The notes under the pieces were generated by a model. That model had not been told where the DNA came from and made no database searches. It was given only the letters and a program-made list of their open reading frames with translations. Source: CAYFVU01 sp964594775 (GTDB lineage Bacteria; Spirochaetota; Spirochaetia; DSM-16054; Sediminispirochaetaceae). Taken from it: 21,298 bases of DNA. This document shows positions 6,906 to 14,447 of this stretch, one piece after another. Where the stretch lies: assembly GCA_964594775.1 (NCBI GenBank), contig CAZQNO010000050.1:1-21298 (forward strand). The letters run 5' to 3'. Both the position numbers and the translations under genes were made by a program. How positions within the stretch are numbered: the first letter of the stretch is position 1; every line of letters starts with the position of its first letter.

Positions 6906-9011
6906 TCAGCCGCTCATTTCTACCTGAAGAGTGTAATAAGCCCCGATGTAGCCCGCCGCCGACCAGGCCTGATAGCGTTTTCCCATCGGTCTTCCGGTCT
7001 TCCCGTGGACCCATTCGTTGAATTCCCAGGGTTCCTCGATGCCGAGGTGGTTGACCCGGGCCAGGCGGTAGAGTTCCTGTTGTGCCAGGTCCCGCAGACC
7101 GAGGCGGCTGATGAACATGACCCAGTAGGCGCCGATGAAGGGCCAGACCCCGCCGTTGTGATAGTGGTGGGGGAGGTTGAGGAGATTGACCGTGTAGTAG
7201 GGCCTCCATGAAGGGTCTCCGGCGCTGACGGGGGGATAGAGATTGACCACCGGGCCCGGTTCGTTCGCGCCGACCCCCCACATAAACTGAAAAGCCGTCT
7301 TCGCCCGTTCCAGGCTCAGCACGTTGAACAGGGCGGCAAGGATATTGCCGTAGACGTCGCAGCGCCAGTCGTAGTTGAAGGGGGTGATCTCGGCGAGAAG
7401 ATAACTCGTGTCTCCCAGGGAGAACTGCTGCTCGGCGAAACTCCTCGGGTTCTCCGTCTTTATCGAAGGCCAGAATTTTCGGTTGATCGTCTCCTTGATG
7501 TTCTGCGCCAGCCGCAGCCGGTAACCGGCAAGGTCGAAGTCACCCAGCAGCTCGGCCAGACGCCCATGGCAGATATTGGCAGAGTACCAGAGCACCTCGT
7601 CGTAGAGAACGTTGTAGCTGCGGCCGAAAAGATCCATCCAGTCTCCCGCCTCGGGAATCTCCAAGAGGGAATCTGCATTGCTGTCCTGGGCCTCCAGCCA
7701 GTCCATGGCGTGATTGATCTCTCCCGCCCAGTTGCGCATGAACTGGTAGTCTCTCGTCGTGCGGATGTAGTGGTAAAAGGCGATGACGAGCCACAGCCCG
7801 CTGTCGATGGAGGCGATATCTCCGACACCGGAATAGTCGGGAGTGACGCTGTCGATGCGGATATTGCTGGGGACCTGTCCTCTGGTGGATACATGCTCCA
7901 GGAGGGTAGTGAGGGTCACCCGCTGGGCCGCCCGGATATCCGGGTCTTCGATCGAGAGAGAGTTCATCACCGTGATCGCCCCGTCCCGGGCCCAGACACT
8001 CCGGTAGTTTTCGTCGGTGCTGCCGAAGCTGTTGTCGGTGAGAGAGCAGGCGGAGAAGCCGAGGGGAGTTATGTTCCTCTTTAATGCATCGACCGCTCTG
8101 TCGTACGCTTCGTCGATAAAGGCGAGCTGCTCGTTGCTGAGGGACTTGAAGCTCTCCGACTGGACGAGACTGTGGAGCTTCGGGTCGTACTGCAGATGCG
8201 TGAGCTCTTCGCCGCTCACATCGGCCACCCGCTCTATGACGCCGAAGTGGATGAGCCCTTCGAGGACACCGTCGGCGAAGGGTTTCGTTGCGGTAAAGGT
8301 GGGAAGCTCCATCGTGGCGAGAAGGAGCTCGGGCTGGGCGTTTTCTACGATGATGCCGTGGACTCCCTCGATATAAAACATCGAATTATCGTTTCCCGTA
8401 TCTCCGGCTACGAGGCAGCGGTCGGCAGGGATTTCGAGGCGGTCGAGGAGCCAGCGAAGGGCATTGCCCTTGTTGGCATAGAGGGGAAGGATATCGAGGT
8501 CCCGGCTGGAGGAATAGACTACGTTCACCGAAAGCCCTCTGTCGCGGAGGTCCTGCCGAATAGTGTCTATTCTCTCTGCCGGCGCATCGTGGAGATACCA
8601 GCTGGATTTGAATTTGTTCTGGTACTTCTGCGGTTGTTCTCCGATATCTTTGTATTCCAGTATCGTCTCCCGTACCAGTTGGCGGTTCCAGCCGGTGTTG
8701 AGGGTGTCGGAGAAGACCTTCACTATGTGCCGTTCTCCGAAATCGTAGATGAGGGTGCCGACACCGCAGATGAGATAATCCGGATCCGGAAGACCGCACT
8801 GCTGGAGATGTTCGAGGGTGTGGGGCAGCAAGCGTCCCGAGTTGTACACCAGCAGCGGCCGCTCTTCGGCAGCACGCCCGCCGGCTGCCCGTTCCTCGCG
8901 CATGCGGTCCCAAGTCCTTCTAAAGGCAAGGGTGGCGTCGGGTTTACCCGTGAGCGTGCCGTCCAAGTCCGAAGAGAAGAGTCGAATCTGCTCCTTCATG
9001 TCTGCTCGCAT
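6906..9011 (-). CDS. Fusion: sucrose-phosphatase-type HAD domain + (alpha/alpha)6 glycosidase (GH100/debranching-like)
   Basis: 701-residue two-domain enzyme. Residues about 8-260 are a sucrose-6-phosphate/mannosylfructose-6-phosphate phosphatase-type HAD domain: nucleophile Asp15 and Asp17 in DLDGT, motif II YNSGR (56-60), Lys181, and GDTGND (203-208). Residues about 290-700 are an alpha/alpha-barrel glycosidase: VWARDGA (339-345), DSGLW (403-407), GDWMD (457-461), YHNGGVWP (617-624) and FNEWVHGKTG (664-673). This motif order recalls GH100 neutral invertases and the amylo-1,6-glucosidase C-terminal domain. Asp403 and Glu666 are the likely acid/base pair by analogy. The gene follows the GT4 synthase by 10 bases, so the HAD half should remove the phosphate from that enzyme's product. 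The glycosidase half may cleave the resulting disaccharide; that part is inference. The ATG at 8999 is an alternative start. Confidence 0.9.
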   Translation of the reverse strand: MRADMKEQIRLFSSDLDGTLTGKPDATLAFRRTWDRMREERAAGGRAAEERPLLVYNSGRLLPHTLEHLQQCGLPDPDYLICGVGTLIYDFGERHIVKVFSDTLNTGWNRQLVRETILEYKDIGEQPQKYQNKFKSSWYLHDAPAERIDTIRQDLRDRGLSVNVVYSSSRDLDILPLYANKGNALRWLLDRLEIPADRCLVAGDTGNDNSMFYIEGVHGIIVENAQPELLLATMELPTFTATKPFADGVLEGLIHFGVIERVADVSGEELTHLQYDPKLHSLVQSESFKSLSNEQLAFIDEAYDRAVDALKRNITPLGFSACSLTDNSFGSTDENYRSVWARDGAITVMNSLSIEDPDIRAAQRVTLTTLLEHVSTRGQVPSNIRIDSVTPDYSGVGDIASIDSGLWLVIAFYHYIRTTRDYQFMRNWAGEINHAMDWLEAQDSNADSLLEIPEAGDWMDLFGRSYNVLYDEVLWYSANICHGRLAELLGDFDLAGYRLRLAQNIKETINRKFWPSIKTENPRSFAEQQFSLGDTSYLLAEITPFNYDWRCDVYGNILAALFNVLSLERAKTAFQFMWGVGANEPGPVVNLYPPVSAGDPSWRPYYTVNLLNLPHHYHNGGVWPFIGAYWVMFISRLGLRDLAQQELYRLARVNHLGIEEPWEFNEWVHGKTGRPMGKRYQAWSAAGYIGAYYTLQVEMSG

Positions 9012-9021
9012 GTCTGCCCGC

Positions 9022-10374
9022 CTATAAGTGGTCTTTCGGCTTAACGTGAAGCGCCTCTAAAGCGCTGGTTTTGTTTTCCACCGCGTTGAGGATCTGCTGT
9101 GCTATACCGGTCCAGGTAAAGCGTGAGCGGACTATCTGGGCGCCTCGTTCGGACATCCGCTTGTGGAGGCTTCTATAGCGCAGGGTCGTAACCATCGATA
9201 TACCCAGTTCTTCCCGGTCGAAGGTGTCGGCGAAAATGGCGTGGATTCCGTAGTCCAGAACCCTGGCCAATCCTCCGTGGATCGTTACAATGGTAGGGGT
9301 GCCGCTGGCCATCGCTTCGATTGCGGTCATGCCGAAGGGTTCGTAGCGGCTGGAAAGGACGAAGAGGTCGGCCGAACGGTAGTAGTCGGGAAGCTCTTCG
9401 TCGGGAATAAAACCGACAAAGCTGACTTTATCCTCGATCTCATGTTTTTTACTGAGGGCGATGAGATTCTGAAAGATCTCCTCCTCCGATTTTGACCGGT
9501 TTTCATGACCGATGGCCAGAACGAGCCGCGCGTCTTCAATACGATCGGCTACGAGTTTAAAGGCATCCACGAGGAGATCGAGCCCCTTGTTGTGTGCCAG
9601 CCGGGAGACGGCGAAGACCGTCTTGCCGGTAAAGCCAAGCTGGGCACGTACCGCCTGCCGCGTCGGCTCGCCGACGGGGAAGAAGCGGTTGTCGTCGTAG
9701 CCGGGAGGAATCATGCGAATGCGCTCTCTGGGAATTCCGTAGTCTTCCTCTATCTTGTCCACCTGAATAGGGGTGGTCGCGATAATGAGTTCCGAGGCCC
9801 GATAGAGCTGGGTTTCGTGTTTGATCCGCTCGGAGAAGTTGTACTTTTCCTCGAACTCATCGCCGCTGTGGGGAAAGTCCGTGAGCATCTGCTCCTTCTT
9901 CCAGCTGCCGATGGAATGAGGGGTGTGAATGTGAACGATTCCCAGTTGATCGGCGAGCATGTCTCCTGCCACCCCTGCATCCCAGTAGTGACTGTCGATA
10001 AACGCGTAGTTGAGATCGTTCTCGGCAATGTAACGCGTTGCGTTTTTCACCCATTCGGGGATCTTTTTGTACAGATACTCCTTTGGAATGAAGTCCTTTC
10101 CGCCGCAGGGAGCGCGAATAATCCGTACGTTGTCATCAACCTCTTCCGTTTCCGGTTGTTCTTCGAATCGACGGGTCCAGATGTCGACCTTATACCCGAA
10201 CTGGCCCATTTTTTTCGCCACTTCGAGGACGTAAACTACCTGTCCGCCCGTGTCCGGTGCGCCGAGGGGTGGTTCGGCGGCAAAATAGCCGTGGGTAGAG
10301 ATCATCATTATTCTGTTCGCAAGGGGTTTTTGTGCCTTACTGCGCTTCTTCTTGTCTTTTTCTTTTTTTCCCAT
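9022..10374 (-). CDS. GT4 glycosyltransferase, mannosylfructose-/sucrose-phosphate synthase-like
   Basis: Retaining GT-B enzyme of family GT4, 450 residues, predicted to transfer mannose or glucose from a nucleotide sugar to fructose-6-phosphate. The N-terminal acceptor side carries ISTHGYFAAEPPLG (25-38), DTGGQVVYVLE (41-51), DSHYWDAG (127-134) and HTPHSIGSWKK (150-160). The C-terminal nucleotide-sugar side has SRLAHNKG (257-264) and the E-x7-E motif EPFGMTAIE (Glu345/Glu353). From memory, the ISTHGY...TGGQVVYVLE...TRRFE.QPE layout is close to Agrobacterium mannosylfructose-phosphate synthase, but sucrose-phosphate synthase remains possible. An unusual Lys-rich N-terminal tail (2-16) precedes the fold. 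The ATG at 10374 has GAGAGGG about nine bases upstream and a near-consensus promoter. First gene of the operon with the HAD-glycosidase fusion. Confidence 0.93.
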   Translation of the reverse strand: MGKKEKDKKKRSKAQKPLANRIMMISTHGYFAAEPPLGAPDTGGQVVYVLEVAKKMGQFGYKVDIWTRRFEEQPETEEVDDNVRIIRAPCGGKDFIPKEYLYKKIPEWVKNATRYIAENDLNYAFIDSHYWDAGVAGDMLADQLGIVHIHTPHSIGSWKKEQMLTDFPHSGDEFEEKYNFSERIKHETQLYRASELIIATTPIQVDKIEEDYGIPRERIRMIPPGYDDNRFFPVGEPTRQAVRAQLGFTGKTVFAVSRLAHNKGLDLLVDAFKLVADRIEDARLVLAIGHENRSKSEEEIFQNLIALSKKHEIEDKVSFVGFIPDEELPDYYRSADLFVLSSRYEPFGMTAIEAMASGTPTIVTIHGGLARVLDYGIHAIFADTFDREELGISMVTTLRYRSLHKRMSERGAQIVRSRFTWTGIAQQILNAVENKTSALEALHVKPKDHL

Positions 10375-10411
10375 ATGGGGTACCCTCTCTTTACAATATT
10401 TTACTCCTTTT

Positions 10412-10440
10412 ATTATAACAAATTACAAGATTAATAGCAA
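10412..10440 (-). promoter_or_regulatory. Promoter of the GT4/HAD-glycosidase operon
   Basis: Reading the minus strand: TTGCTA (10440-10435), 17-base spacer, TATAAT (10417-10412), with TGT directly before the -10 as an extended element. It lies about 38 bases upstream of the GT4 ATG, and no other gene start shares it. Confidence 0.85.
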
Positions 10441-10508
10441 ATGAGGGTAAAAGACGGCAAATAAACCCCGACAGCTTAAGCCGAAGAGGTGGAAAAACCC
10501 TTTTAGAT

Positions 10509-11225
10509 CTAGACGCCGGTCTGTTTGGTAACTTTGTCGGGATTGGAGGTTTGAAGCGCCCTGTGCACCCGCTTACGGTGTTCTTCAATATGCGTGCGCA
10601 TCAGCTCGAGGGTGAGGGCATGGTCATCTTCCCTCATCGAATTGAGCATCTGTCGGTGCTGTTCGATACTGAGACGGCCGATACGGTCGAATTCCCCGCC
10701 CTTGTCCATGTGTCGCAGGATATCGATGAGGAACATGGTGTTGTGTATGAGATGTTTGATATGCGTGTTTCCGGAGGCCTCGTAGAGCACCTCATGAAAA
10801 AGGAAGTCCGTGTACATAAACTCTTCCCTTCGTTCCTCGACGAGGTCCTTTTCTGCAATATCTATCGATTCTTGCAGACGATTGCCGATCTCGTCGTCGA
10901 ATTTTTCTATGACCTTTTCTATCGCCAGCATCTCAAGAACAAAGCGGATGTCGAGGGCTGAGTTACATTCCTCGACGGTAAGGTCCTTGACGAAGTAACC
11001 TTTCCACTGAACCCTTTCAACGATTTGGTTTTCCACCAGTTTAGACAGCGCCTCGCGAACCGAAACCCGGCTGACGCCTAAATCCTTTGATAGTTCGAGA
11101 TCATTGATTCTGTGGCCCGGCTTCCAATATCCGGAGAGAATCCCCTTTTTTATTGACTCGTACACATCCTGCGCACGGCTTGTCTTGTTGTACAGGGGTT
11201 CAAAATAGGTCCCTTCCATCTGCAT
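10509..11225 (-). CDS. GntR-family regulator, FadR/FCD subfamily
   Basis: Predicted ligand-responsive dimeric DNA-binding protein of 238 residues. The N-terminal winged helix is at about 16-80 (DVYESIKKGILSGYWKPG, then LSKDLGVSRVSVREALSKL and the wing residues up to GYFVK). The all-helical FCD sensor domain is at about 86-222. Candidate metal-ligand residues of the FCD type are Asp140, His144, His190 and His212. The ATG at 11225 is preceded by AAAGGGA; Met3 is an alternative. It is divergent from the TRAP operon, the usual setting for a regulator of C4-dicarboxylate or sugar-acid uptake, so dctPQM is its likely target. The 134-base gap to the GT4 gene holds that operon's promoter and no obvious terminator. 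Confidence 0.94.
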   Translation of the reverse strand: MQMEGTYFEPLYNKTSRAQDVYESIKKGILSGYWKPGHRINDLELSKDLGVSRVSVREALSKLVENQIVERVQWKGYFVKDLTVEECNSALDIRFVLEMLAIEKVIEKFDDEIGNRLQESIDIAEKDLVEERREEFMYTDFLFHEVLYEASGNTHIKHLIHNTMFLIDILRHMDKGGEFDRIGRLSIEQHRQMLNSMREDDHALTLELMRTHIEEHRKRVHRALQTSNPDKVTKQTGV

Positions 11226-11268
11226 AATTATCCCTTTGTACGCTTAGTAGCTGTTTGGCTCCGATCCT

Positions 11269-11297
11269 AGTATAGCGAAAGAGTACAGGTATGGCAA
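11269..11297 (-). promoter_or_regulatory. Promoter of the GntR-family gene
   Basis: On the minus strand: TTGCCA (11297-11292), 17-base spacer, TATACT (11274-11269), about 43 bases upstream of the ATG. An imperfect inverted repeat (11248-11258 with 11294-11304, 9 of 11 positions) flanks it, the far arm overlapping the -35, as expected for autoregulation. Confidence 0.75.
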
Positions 11298-11348
11298 GCA
11301 GCTAAAGGTTTCATTATATATTTAGTATTTAGTATTTCAAATTTTTAA

Positions 11349-11377
11349 TTGACAATATGCGCTACCGGGAGTAGCAT
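11349..11377 (+). promoter_or_regulatory. Promoter and candidate operator of the TRAP operon
   Basis: TTGACA (11349-11354), 17-base spacer, TAGCAT (11372-11377). A dyad GCTAC-N5-GTAGC (11361-11375) fills the spacer and enters the -10, a position where a bound GntR protein would block polymerase. The promoter call is good; the operator assignment is inference. Confidence 0.65.
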
Positions 11378-11419
11378 GTAGAAAATAACCGTTTTACACG
11401 GTCACTAAGGAGGTTCTTT

Positions 11420-12451
11420 ATGAGAACAAAAGTATTGGTAACGGTGATTGTCGTGTTGATTCTCCTTCCGCTGGGAATGCTGTTCGCCGGCGGGCAGGGC
11501 GAAAAAGAAGCTGAAAAAGCGGAGAAGGCCGAGGAGAAGCCCATCGTGCTGGTGGGAGCGACCCAGCTTCCAAAGGATCATATCTACACCCAGGCTCAGT
11601 ATAAGTTTGCCGAGTTGGTGAAGGAGTACTATGACGGGCCCCTTGAGGTGGATATGCACCATTCCGGAGACCTCGGTGGTGAGAAGGATTTCTTCGAGTT
11701 CATGATGCAGGGTGTCTCGGTAGACTATGCCATTGTCGCTCCTTCCTGGATCGCTACCTGGAATAAGAAGGCCGCATTCATGGATACTCCATTTCTTTGG
11801 GCCGATCGGGACCACTGGCAAAAAAGCATCGAAAGGGGTGTCTTCAAAGCTATCGAGAGGGAACTCCTCGAGGATCAAGGAGTACGAATCCTTGGCTACG
11901 CCGGAGGCGGGGTGCGCAACATGATCTTGAAGGATCCGATTCAGGACACTTCCGATTTACCGGACGTTCTGATGCGGGTCATGGGCTCTCCGATCCAGGC
12001 ACGTGTTTTCAATGCCACCGGTATCAAAGCGACCCCGATGGATTATGGAGAGGTTTACAATGCAATTAAGACCGGCGTTGTCGACGGTTTAGAGAACGAG
12101 GCCTCGTCTCTGATTACTATGAAATTCTACGAAGTAGCCGAGAACATCATCCTCACCCAGCATACCATCACGGTACGCCCTTTCTGCTTCAGCGAGAAAC
12201 GCCTGCAAAGCTTTCCGAAGGATCTGCAGGCCGCCGTTATCAAGGCGGGTAAAGAAGCTGCCGATTGGGCGCGGGAAACCGAATCGAGCAAGGATTGGGA
12301 GACGCTGCAGCAGCTTGAAGGCGAAGGCAAGATCGAGCTTTATGAGTTTGATACTACGGAGATGAAGGAACGAGCCCTTCCCGTGGTCAAAGCTTATGCC
12401 GAAGAGCTCAATGTAACCGATGTGTACGAGCAGATCGAGTCTCTGAGGTAA
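11420..12451 (+). CDS. dctP: TRAP transporter periplasmic substrate-binding protein DctP
   Basis: Extracytoplasmic receptor of a tripartite ATP-independent periplasmic transporter, 343 residues. The signal peptide (1 to about 23) has a Lys-containing N-region and hydrophobic core ending LFA/GGQ. There is no lipobox Cys, so signal peptidase I cleavage is likely, followed by a charged Glu/Lys/Ala-rich tether (27-40). The DctP domain runs from about 42 to 335. The conserved ligand-binding Arg186 lies in LMRVMGSP, and ATPMDYGEVYNAIKTGVVDGLEN (204-226) is the family signature. The likely substrate is a carboxylate such as a dicarboxylate or sugar acid; exact identity is not readable. A perfect AAGGAGGT (11407-11414) precedes the ATG. 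First gene of dctPQM, divergent from its probable GntR regulator. Confidence 0.96.
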   Translation: MRTKVLVTVIVVLILLPLGMLFAGGQGEKEAEKAEKAEEKPIVLVGATQLPKDHIYTQAQYKFAELVKEYYDGPLEVDMHHSGDLGGEKDFFEFMMQGVSVDYAIVAPSWIATWNKKAAFMDTPFLWADRDHWQKSIERGVFKAIERELLEDQGVRILGYAGGGVRNMILKDPIQDTSDLPDVLMRVMGSPIQARVFNATGIKATPMDYGEVYNAIKTGVVDGLENEASSLITMKFYEVAENIILTQHTITVRPFCFSEKRLQSFPKDLQAAVIKAGKEAADWARETESSKDWETLQQLEGEGKIELYEFDTTEMKERALPVVKAYAEELNVTDVYEQIESLR

Positions 12452-12472
12452 GTGACTGCATAAAGACGATGT

Positions 12473-12501
12473 AAGCGGCGGCTCGGTATGGGCCGCCGCT
12501 T
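12473..12501 (+). terminator. Intercistronic GC-rich hairpin between dctP and dctQ
   Basis: AAGCGGCGGC (12473-12482) pairs perfectly with 12492-12501 across a 9-base loop. Only a short T-run follows. It probably acts as a partial terminator or 3' stabiliser that lets the binding protein be made in excess over the membrane subunits. Confidence 0.75.
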
Positions 12502-12530
12502 TGTGAGCCCGAAGTGAAAGAGGAGTACCG

Positions 12531-13037
12531 ATGCTTCACCGGATTCTCGATGTGTATGCCCGTATTCTTAAGACCCTCCTGATTATCCTTATGTTCACCC
12601 TCCTCATTGCTGTGGCGCTGCAGATTCTCGGAAGGTACGTCCCCTTTATTCCGCGGTTTTTATGGACCGTGGAGGTATCAAATTTCTCACTCATTTGGGC
12701 CATCCTCCTCGGATCGGTCGTCGGAGTAAAGGAGGGCCGCCATTTTTACGTCGACTTCCTGCCGAAGGAGCTGAGTCCTGCCCTTCACCGAGGCACCCGC
12801 ATTGCCTATTACTTCTTTATGTTTGGGCTCACCTTTGTCTTCGTTTTTTACGGATTTCAGTTTTTTAAGATGGGTTATATCCAGGAGTCGGAGTTCACCG
12901 GGCTCAATCTCGGTACAATCTACATTTCGGTGCCGGTGGCAGGGACCTCCTGGCTCTTCTTCCTCATCGACAATATCATAGAGGAGTTTGTGCATGGAAG
13001 GATTCCCGTTGTTGAGGAAGAGGAGGAGCTGCTATGA
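12531..13037 (+). CDS. dctQ: TRAP transporter small permease DctQ
   Basis: Small membrane subunit of the TRAP transporter, 168 residues. Four hydrophobic segments are visible at about 12-34, 48-70, 86-109 and 126-148. Family marks include the ILGRYVPFIP stretch, the WTVEVSNFSLIWAILLGS block after helix 1 and KEGRHFYVDFLP after helix 2. AAAGAGGAG precedes the ATG. The C-terminus ends in a Glu run (EEEEELL) whose codons also form the ribosome site of dctM, and the TGA overlaps the dctM ATG by four bases. Together with dctM it forms the sodium- or proton-coupled permease that receives ligand from DctP. Confidence 0.93.
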   Translation: MLHRILDVYARILKTLLIILMFTLLIAVALQILGRYVPFIPRFLWTVEVSNFSLIWAILLGSVVGVKEGRHFYVDFLPKELSPALHRGTRIAYYFFMFGLTFVFVFYGFQFFKMGYIQESEFTGLNLGTIYISVPVAGTSWLFFLIDNIIEEFVHGRIPVVEEEEELL

Positions 13038-14335
13038 GTGCCGGTATTGCCTTTTCCATCATGTTCGGGCTGCTCATTCTTCTGATCACCCTGCGAGTGC
13101 CCGTCTCCTTCGCCCTCGCGTTTTCGGTGGTTCCCATTCTTCTCCTAGAGCCGCGGGTACCCCCCGTGATGATGATGCAGAGAATGATGAATGCCTACGG
13201 CTCATTCATTCTCTTAGCGGTACCCTTCTTCCTCCTCGCGGCGAACATCATGAACCAATCGGGTATTACACAGCGGCTGATACGCTTCACCAAGTCGTTA
13301 GTCGGCTCACTTCCTGGAGGATTGGGACATGTAAACGTGGTGGTGAGCATGCTTTTTGCCGGTCTTTCCGGTTCCTCTCAGGCCGATGCGGCGGGAATCG
13401 GCAGCGTTCTCATACCCTCGATGATACGGGAAAAGTATGACACGCATTTTACCGTGGCGGTGACCGCGTGTTCCTCGGTGATGGGGGTCATAATTCCTCC
13501 CAGTATCAACATGGTCGTCTGGGGAGGAGTGCTCAACACCTCGGTGGCGGCGCTTTTTCTCGCCGGGCTTGTCCCGGGAGTTCTCATCGGCCTCGCTCAG
13601 ATGGTCCTCGTCTACGCTTTTGCGAAGAAGCGAAACTATCCCGTTGCGGTGGGGATCGACTTAAGGGAGATCTATGAAAGTGGAAAGGAGTCGATCTTTG
13701 CCCTCTTAACTCCGGTAATTATCATTGGAGGTATTGTAGGGGGCATCGTCACTCCTACCGAAGCCTCACTGGCCGCGGTGGTCTACTCTCTCATTCTCGG
13801 TTATATTCTCTATCGTAGTTTGAAGGTTCACCATCTGCCGAAGCTCCTCTACAAGACAATCCGTCTCGCCTCCCTTTCGCTCTTCGCCGTAGGAACCGCC
13901 TCCATCTTCGGTTGGGTCCTTGCCTACTTCAAAATTCCTCAATTCCTTGTCGAGGCTATCGGTTACGTTACTTCCTCTCCTACCGTAATGCTCTTTATAA
14001 TTGCCGGCATCTTCCTCCTCGTCGGCACCTTCATGGACACCATTCCCGCCATTGTGATTCTTGGACCCCTGCTCAGTCCTCTTGCCTCTTTCGCGGGAAT
14101 CCATCCCCTTCACTTCGCCATCGTCGGAGTTGTTTCTTTGAGTTTCGGACTCATAACTCCCCCCTACGGCCTCTGCCTTCTCATTGCCAGCGAGATAGCG
14201 GGAATTAATGCAACCGAGGCACTGAAGGAGGTGGGAGTTTTTCTCCTCGCAATGCTTTTGGTTCTCGCCCTCATCATCATCTTTCCCAACATCAGCCTCT
14301 TTATCCCACGGCTCCTCCTGCCGAATCTTTTTTAA
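13034..14335 (+). CDS. dctM: TRAP transporter large permease DctM
   Basis: Large transmembrane subunit of the TRAP transporter, 433 residues, the usual family length, with about 11-12 hydrophobic segments across its length. Diagnostic stretches are LAVPFFLLAANIMNQSGIT (about 61-79), AGLSGSSQADAAGIGSVLIP (109-128) and the later SFGLITPPYGLCL loop near 375. It starts in an ATGA overlap with dctQ, with AGGAGG inside the end of dctQ as ribosome site, so the two permease subunits should be made at equal levels. Last gene of the operon, followed by a G10 run and small hairpins. Confidence 0.96.
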   Translation: MSAGIAFSIMFGLLILLITLRVPVSFALAFSVVPILLLEPRVPPVMMMQRMMNAYGSFILLAVPFFLLAANIMNQSGITQRLIRFTKSLVGSLPGGLGHVNVVVSMLFAGLSGSSQADAAGIGSVLIPSMIREKYDTHFTVAVTACSSVMGVIIPPSINMVVWGGVLNTSVAALFLAGLVPGVLIGLAQMVLVYAFAKKRNYPVAVGIDLREIYESGKESIFALLTPVIIIGGIVGGIVTPTEASLAAVVYSLILGYILYRSLKVHHLPKLLYKTIRLASLSLFAVGTASIFGWVLAYFKIPQFLVEAIGYVTSSPTVMLFIIAGIFLLVGTFMDTIPAIVILGPLLSPLASFAGIHPLHFAIVGVVSLSFGLITPPYGLCLLIASEIAGINATEALKEVGVFLLAMLLVLALIIIFPNISLFIPRLLLPNLF

Positions 14336-14339
14336 ATGT

Positions 14340-14370
14340 GGGGGGGGGGTAAAAGACCCCGTTAAGCGGG
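14340..14370. terminator. G10 run and small hairpins in a convergent gap
   Basis: The 112-base gap between the dctM stop and the kinase stop holds ten consecutive G (14340-14349), CCCC (14357-14360) that can pair with part of it, and CCCG-TTAAG-CGGG (14358-14370). On the minus strand the latter stem is followed by GTCTTTT, giving a weak intrinsic terminator for the kinase. On the plus strand the G4/C4 pairing may end the dctPQM message. The two hairpins are mutually exclusive. Confidence 0.45.
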
Positions 14371-14447
14371 AAAGAACAGGTGCGGATGCGATTCCTTCCG
14401 CTTATCGATACTTCCTGTAGTCGCAACGGCCGGAGTTTTTCCCTATT

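Noticed and set aside
8172..9044. 290-residue frame antisense to the HAD-glycosidase gene
   Set aside because: Mirror of the HAD domain coding region; no ribosome site or domain signature.
9505..10434. 309-residue frame antisense to the GT4 gene
   Set aside because: Shadow of the GT4 gene; it also runs through that gene's promoter.
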